Origin: Zygnema cylindricum
Lineage: Eukaryota > Streptophyta > Zygnematophyceae > Zygnematales > Zygnemataceae
DNA length: 64,000 nucleotides
Direction of reading: 5' to 3'
Assembly (NCBI GenBank): GCA_037447655.1
Contig: JBBHKE010000190.1
Coordinates: 1-64,000 of the forward strand
Numbering within the stretch: the first letter of the stretch is position 1; each line of letters opens with the position of its first letter. Shown one piece after another: positions 61,099-64,000 of the stretch. The notes under the pieces were generated by a model. The model did no database searches and was not told the origin of the DNA. It was given only the letters and a program-made list of their open reading frames with translations. Position numbers and translations under genes: made by a program.

Positions 61099-61327
61099 TG
61101 TTGGATTGGCACGTGAAGCCGGTCCAATACGGGGTAGAATATGGAAATATCCATACTCGAGCCGCCCGTAATAAATGGGTACGGACCCGCCAGTCTCAAC
61201 ATCGAGCTGGTGGCACAGTGGTAGTGCGTTCGCAGCTGAAGTGAAAGGTCCCAGGTTCGAACCCTGGCCGGCTCAATTTTCCCAAGTGTGGGACATGCCG
61301 AATCCCGGATTTCTAGGAAATCTAACA
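61099..61327 (+). repeat. TRIM 5' LTR (229 bp)
   Basis: TG...CA termini with short inverted ends TGTTGGAT/ATCTAACA. Contains the tRNA-like module at offset 106-177 and a TTTT directly after it. Confidence 0.93.
61204..61275 (+). ncRNA. tRNA-like cloverleaf in TRIM 5' LTR, Pol III unit
   Basis: A 72-nt sequence folds completely. Acceptor stem is GAGCTGG/CCGGCTC (one G-U). D stem is GCAC/GTGC with loop AGTGGTA. Anticodon stem is TTCGC/GTGAA with loop AGCTGAA. Variable loop is AGGTC. T stem is CCAGG/CCTGG with loop TTCGAAC. Discriminator base is A. The A box TGGCACAGTGG (61211-61221) and B box GGTTCGAACC (61254-61263) match Pol III consensus. TTTT at 61277-61280 is a terminator. The formal anticodon is CTG (61236-61238), but the base before it is G instead of the universal U, so it is unlikely to be a working Gln tRNA. 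It looks like a tRNA-derived promoter kept inside the LTR. Confidence 0.85.
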
Positions 61328-61340
61328 TGGTATCGGAGCC
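61328..61340 (+). other. TRIM primer-binding site
   Basis: TGGTATCGGAGCC immediately follows the LTR end with no spacer. It is complementary to the 3' end of initiator Met-tRNA except for one base. Confidence 0.85.
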
Positions 61341-61373
61341 AGCGGGATTGCGGATGGTTTGACCGGCTTTCCC

Positions 61374-61384
61374 GTGAGGGGGGG
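61374..61384 (+). other. TRIM polypurine tract
   Basis: GTGAGGGGGGG directly precedes the TG of the second LTR, where plus-strand priming occurs in LTR retroelements. The whole interior is only 57 bp. Confidence 0.8.
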
Positions 61385-61613
61385 TGTTGGATTGGCACGT
61401 GAAGCCGGTCCAATACGGGGTAGAATATGGAAATATCCATACTCGAGCCGCCCGTAATAAATGGGTACGGACCCGCCAGTCTCAACATCGAGCTGGTGGC
61501 ACAGTGGTAGTGCGTTCGCAGCTGAAGTGAAAGGTCCCAGGTTCGAACCCTGGCCGGCTCAATTTTCCCAAGTGTGGGACATGCCGAATCCCGGATTTCT
61601 AGGAAATCTAACA
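61385..61613 (+). repeat. TRIM 3' LTR (229 bp)
   Basis: No difference from the 5' LTR was seen on reading the two through base by base. Followed by the GTCAT target duplication. Confidence 0.93.
61490..61561 (+). ncRNA. tRNA-like cloverleaf in TRIM 3' LTR, Pol III unit
   Basis: Second, identical copy of the 72-nt cloverleaf with the same A box, B box, discriminator A and trailing TTTT (61563-61566). The two copies are 286 bp apart. Confidence 0.85.
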
Positions 61614-64000
61614 GTCATCACGAGCCGCCACCCCAATATGTCGAGGCGCCTGACCAACAACTGTAGTTGAAGTAGGGTTTGCCAAAACAATATCACAGAA
61701 GATGCGACGGGCACCATGAAGCAGAACAACATCGATCCGACGCTTGGGAATAATATGAGAAACTTCCAGACGCACAGAAAAGCCCCCGTCTGAAGCGATA
61801 GTCGCAACAGCATCGCGAATAGTGTCGTGCGTCTGGATCAAATCTCCCCCATGGGAGCAACGAAGCAAATGGACACCATCGGCCCCCAAAACGCGTCCAC
61901 ATGCGCAGACAAGAGAGCCAAGTAAAAGAGGATAGGGGAGGCCAAGGCGAAACCGGAGGGCGGTGGTGAACTGAGCCGGTGAGAATCAGAGAGTGGACAA
62001 AATCAGTGTAGCGAAAAGCCAAGACCCAGATCCAGGTCCGCCACAAGAGAGAACACGGCCACGCGAAGAATCAAAGGGAAGCGCCTGGAGAAGGTCAGAT
62101 TTAATGGCGGCAACAACCCGATCACAAATCGAATCCTGGACACGCTCAATAGATTTTGTAACAAGGGTGGAGAAAATTGGCACATCTACTAGGGCATGAG
62201 AAGGAAGAGAATGTGACGCGTCCAATAGAGATCGCTGGAAGGCGAACACACCTGTCTAAAACCCGAGGGATAACAATAGCTAGAACGAGGGTGTCCCTAG
62301 CCAAGAAACGGGAAACAAGAGTGGAGGCAGTAAGACACCAAATTCCCAAATATGGAGCGTGAGCAACACAAGCAGTGGATAGTAAACCTAACCCCCTAGT
62401 AGAGACAGGGAGGGATGCCTGAATGTGGGCCGATGGTCCAGACTTGCTATGAAATGCCCCTCGACCTAACATAGTGTGGAGGACTTCCATGAGGCGATCG
62501 TTAAAAGCCGAGAGAGGGGAGATAAATGTCGGAGTGGGAGGGGAAGTACGAGTAAGATAAGAAAGGCGGTGGGGAAAACACCTGGTTAACATAGCTAAAG
62601 CAACTCGGGGATCGCGAAGGCTAAGAAGATCGTCCACCTTGGCTAGATCTTTCTGTAAAGCATCATGAAGGAATTGGGTCACGAAAGTATCCGAACCAAG
62701 GGGGCAACCAAGCACTCGAATGCCATCGGAGGCAGAAGGGGTTTGAAAACCAAGAGGTGGAGTAAACGAAAGTTGAATATCCTGAAGAGACTAAATAACA
62801 CACTTCGACGGTTGGACTGAAAGGTTGAGTTCGGCTAAACGTTCCTTGAAAAAATCATATGCCAACACGACTTGTTCTCTGGGTCCAATAATGTGCGTAT
62901 CATCTTCGACCGAAGGGAAAAGGCAAGAAGGGAAGGCGGCTACAGAGGCACGAAGGGCCCGGTAATGGGCGAGGGCGAACAAAGGTCCGCCGAGAGGGTC
63001 GCCTTGGGGAGTGCCAGTAGTAGAGGAGAGAGGAATGAGATCACTATCGGCTAAGAAGGAAAGGCTGCTTGTCAAAGAATAAAAAGCCCTCACAAAGGGG
63101 AATAATTGGACAATCGGAGATGGAGCCGCCATAAGCTCCGGAAAAATCACTTTCCGATCCATCGTATAAAAGGCATTCGAAACATCGTCCTGAAGTACCA
63201 ACCAATCCGGATGTACATGCAACAAAGCCCGAATCCCGTGGACCACGGCCTCATAACCCCGTTTCGTGGCCACTCCAAACTGATGAGGAGAAAAATAATC
63301 ATGAAAAGCTGGTTGGAGCTGGAGACATATTGCACGAGCCACCAATCTATATAAAACATCTCCCACGACGATAGGGCGGATCCCACCATTAGGTTTGGCA
63401 ACTGCCACAAGGCAGGACGCCGTGAGAAAATCACAAATCCGAGGGGGAACATCCCCACTTGCAATAAGGGAACATACTCGAAAAAATACATCGAACCCCC
63501 GGGCACCTGATTCAGGGGGCAAAACATCGCGAAAGAACTAATACACTGTGCCCGAGGGCCCCCCCGCTGAAAGGTGAGGAGAAGAGCTTAGAGCCTTAAT
63601 GAAAACTTCCCGGTCCAAAGTAACACTCTCAAATGGCTCAAAGGCGTGGATGGAAGGGGGTAAAGGGGAAGGGGCGGGGGGGTGGAGAGCTCGAAGGACC
63701 TCAATAGTGGAAGAAGATCTAGGGGCAGGGGTGAATGGCTTTAGGGCCCGAACCGCTCGAGAAAGCTCACCAACACGGCCTAAGTGAATTGCTCGACGAT
63801 AAGAGGTCGGGACATTCGATGGCCTAGGTGGCCGACGTGGTATGAAAGATGTGCTCGATACCCGATCCTCATGCTCGGCGTGGAGGGCCTTCTAGTCACC
63901 ACGAAGGAATCGGCGACAACGGGCCATAGTTTCTCTAGCCCCACTGCCCCCTCCACGACCTAGAAGGGCTAGCACCTAGAGAGAGAACATAAGAAGAAGG

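Larger units (their letters stand above)
61099..61613 (+). mobile_element. TRIM retrotransposon with tRNA-like Pol III units in both LTRs
   Basis: Two 229-bp direct repeats (61099-61327 and 61385-61613), apparently identical base for base, each begin TGTTGGATTGG and end GGAAATCTAACA. The 57-bp interior (61328-61384) starts exactly with TGGTATCGGAGCC, a primer-binding site for initiator Met-tRNA with one change from the usual TGGTATCAGAGC. It ends with the polypurine tract GTGAGGGGGGG. The 5-bp target duplication GTCAT is at 61094-61098 and 61614-61618. The homologous site in copy C (54830-54845) is uninterrupted. No protein is encoded, so it must have been mobilised by another element's enzymes. 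Identical LTRs indicate very recent insertion. Plus is assigned from PBS and PPT order. Confidence 0.93.
60541..64000 (-). mobile_element. RLE-type non-LTR retrotransposon, copy D, runs off the window
   Basis: Closely similar to copy C along its length. The minus frame 62791-63522 holds GIRPIVVGDVLYRLVARA, motif A LQDDVSNAFYT, motif B TPQGDPLGGPLFALAH and motif C VEDDTHIIGP, then an in-frame stop at about 62791. Downstream are ALAMLTRCFPHRLSYL (62146-62715), the CCHC knuckle and RRIDVVLLHGARR (61608-61889). After the inserted TRIM (61099-61613) come MAVEIFGCRGV and SFYRQRLSMALQRV (60757-61054). The 3' end near 60541 has GATAAATTAAAAAGCACGAT. The 5' part (finger domain) lies beyond 64000. Confidence 0.85.

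Noticed and set aside
61204-61275. Functional tRNA-Gln(CTG) gene
   Set aside because: U33 is replaced by G and the sequence is duplicated in both LTRs of a mobile element, so it is better called tRNA-like.
61099-61613. Two tandem tRNA-derived SINEs
   Set aside because: The repeats have TG...CA ends, a primer-binding site and polypurine tract between them, and a 5-bp target duplication outside, which fits an LTR element and not two SINEs.

Overview
The window is eukaryotic nuclear DNA. Its genes have GT-AG introns, it is dense in transposable elements, and it has two 10-N assembly gaps (23210-23219 and 57951-57960). A fused plant-type rhamnose synthase (RHM), a CHR19/ETL1-type chromatin remodeler and a phytocyanin-type cupredoxin point to a streptophyte. 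The animal/fungal-type soluble pyrophosphatase and the RLE-type non-LTR retrotransposons, which are not typical of flowering plants, suggest a charophyte alga (Chara-like) or a bryophyte-grade plant. That assignment is inference.

Layout. 1-8.2 kb: AT-rich DNA, a Copia-family solo LTR with a target-site duplication (TSD), and a nest of TA-flanked miniature inverted-repeat elements. 8.2-10.5 kb: four-exon inorganic pyrophosphatase gene with a pyrimidine-rich leader and a 16-bp ACGT palindrome upstream. 13.3-14.3 and 23.6-24.6 kb: two copies of an unclassified dispersed repeat of about 1 kb. 14.8-15.2 kb: phytocyanin gene broken by two in-frame TAA codons. 15.3-18.3 kb: several tandem repeats. 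18.4-23.2 kb: degenerate R2-like retrotransposon (copy A), then the 3' end of a Copia element. 25.7-28.4 kb: more miniature elements and a GTAC/TTTAGGG-rich block. 29.7-33.5 kb: six-exon RHM gene, apparently intact. 34.6-38.7 kb: 5'-truncated retrotransposon copy B and further miniature elements. 39.2-52.4 kb: twelve-exon SNF2 helicase gene whose Walker A exon has one extra G. 54.3-57.9 and 60.5-64.0 kb: retrotransposon copies C and D on the minus strand, with a hAT-like and a TATCG-rich element between them.

The most striking object is at 61099-61613 inside copy D. It is a 515-bp terminal-repeat retrotransposon in miniature (TRIM) with two apparently identical 229-bp LTRs, a 57-bp interior that is little more than a primer-binding site and a polypurine tract, and a 5-bp TSD. 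Each LTR carries a complete cloverleaf-foldable tRNA-like sequence with A box, B box and a TTTT terminator.

The four genes do not form a functional cluster. They are independent housekeeping or cell-wall genes separated by transposable elements. Miniature elements also sit inside the helicase introns, and possibly in the RHM core promoter. All calls come from reading the sequence; no database search was run.
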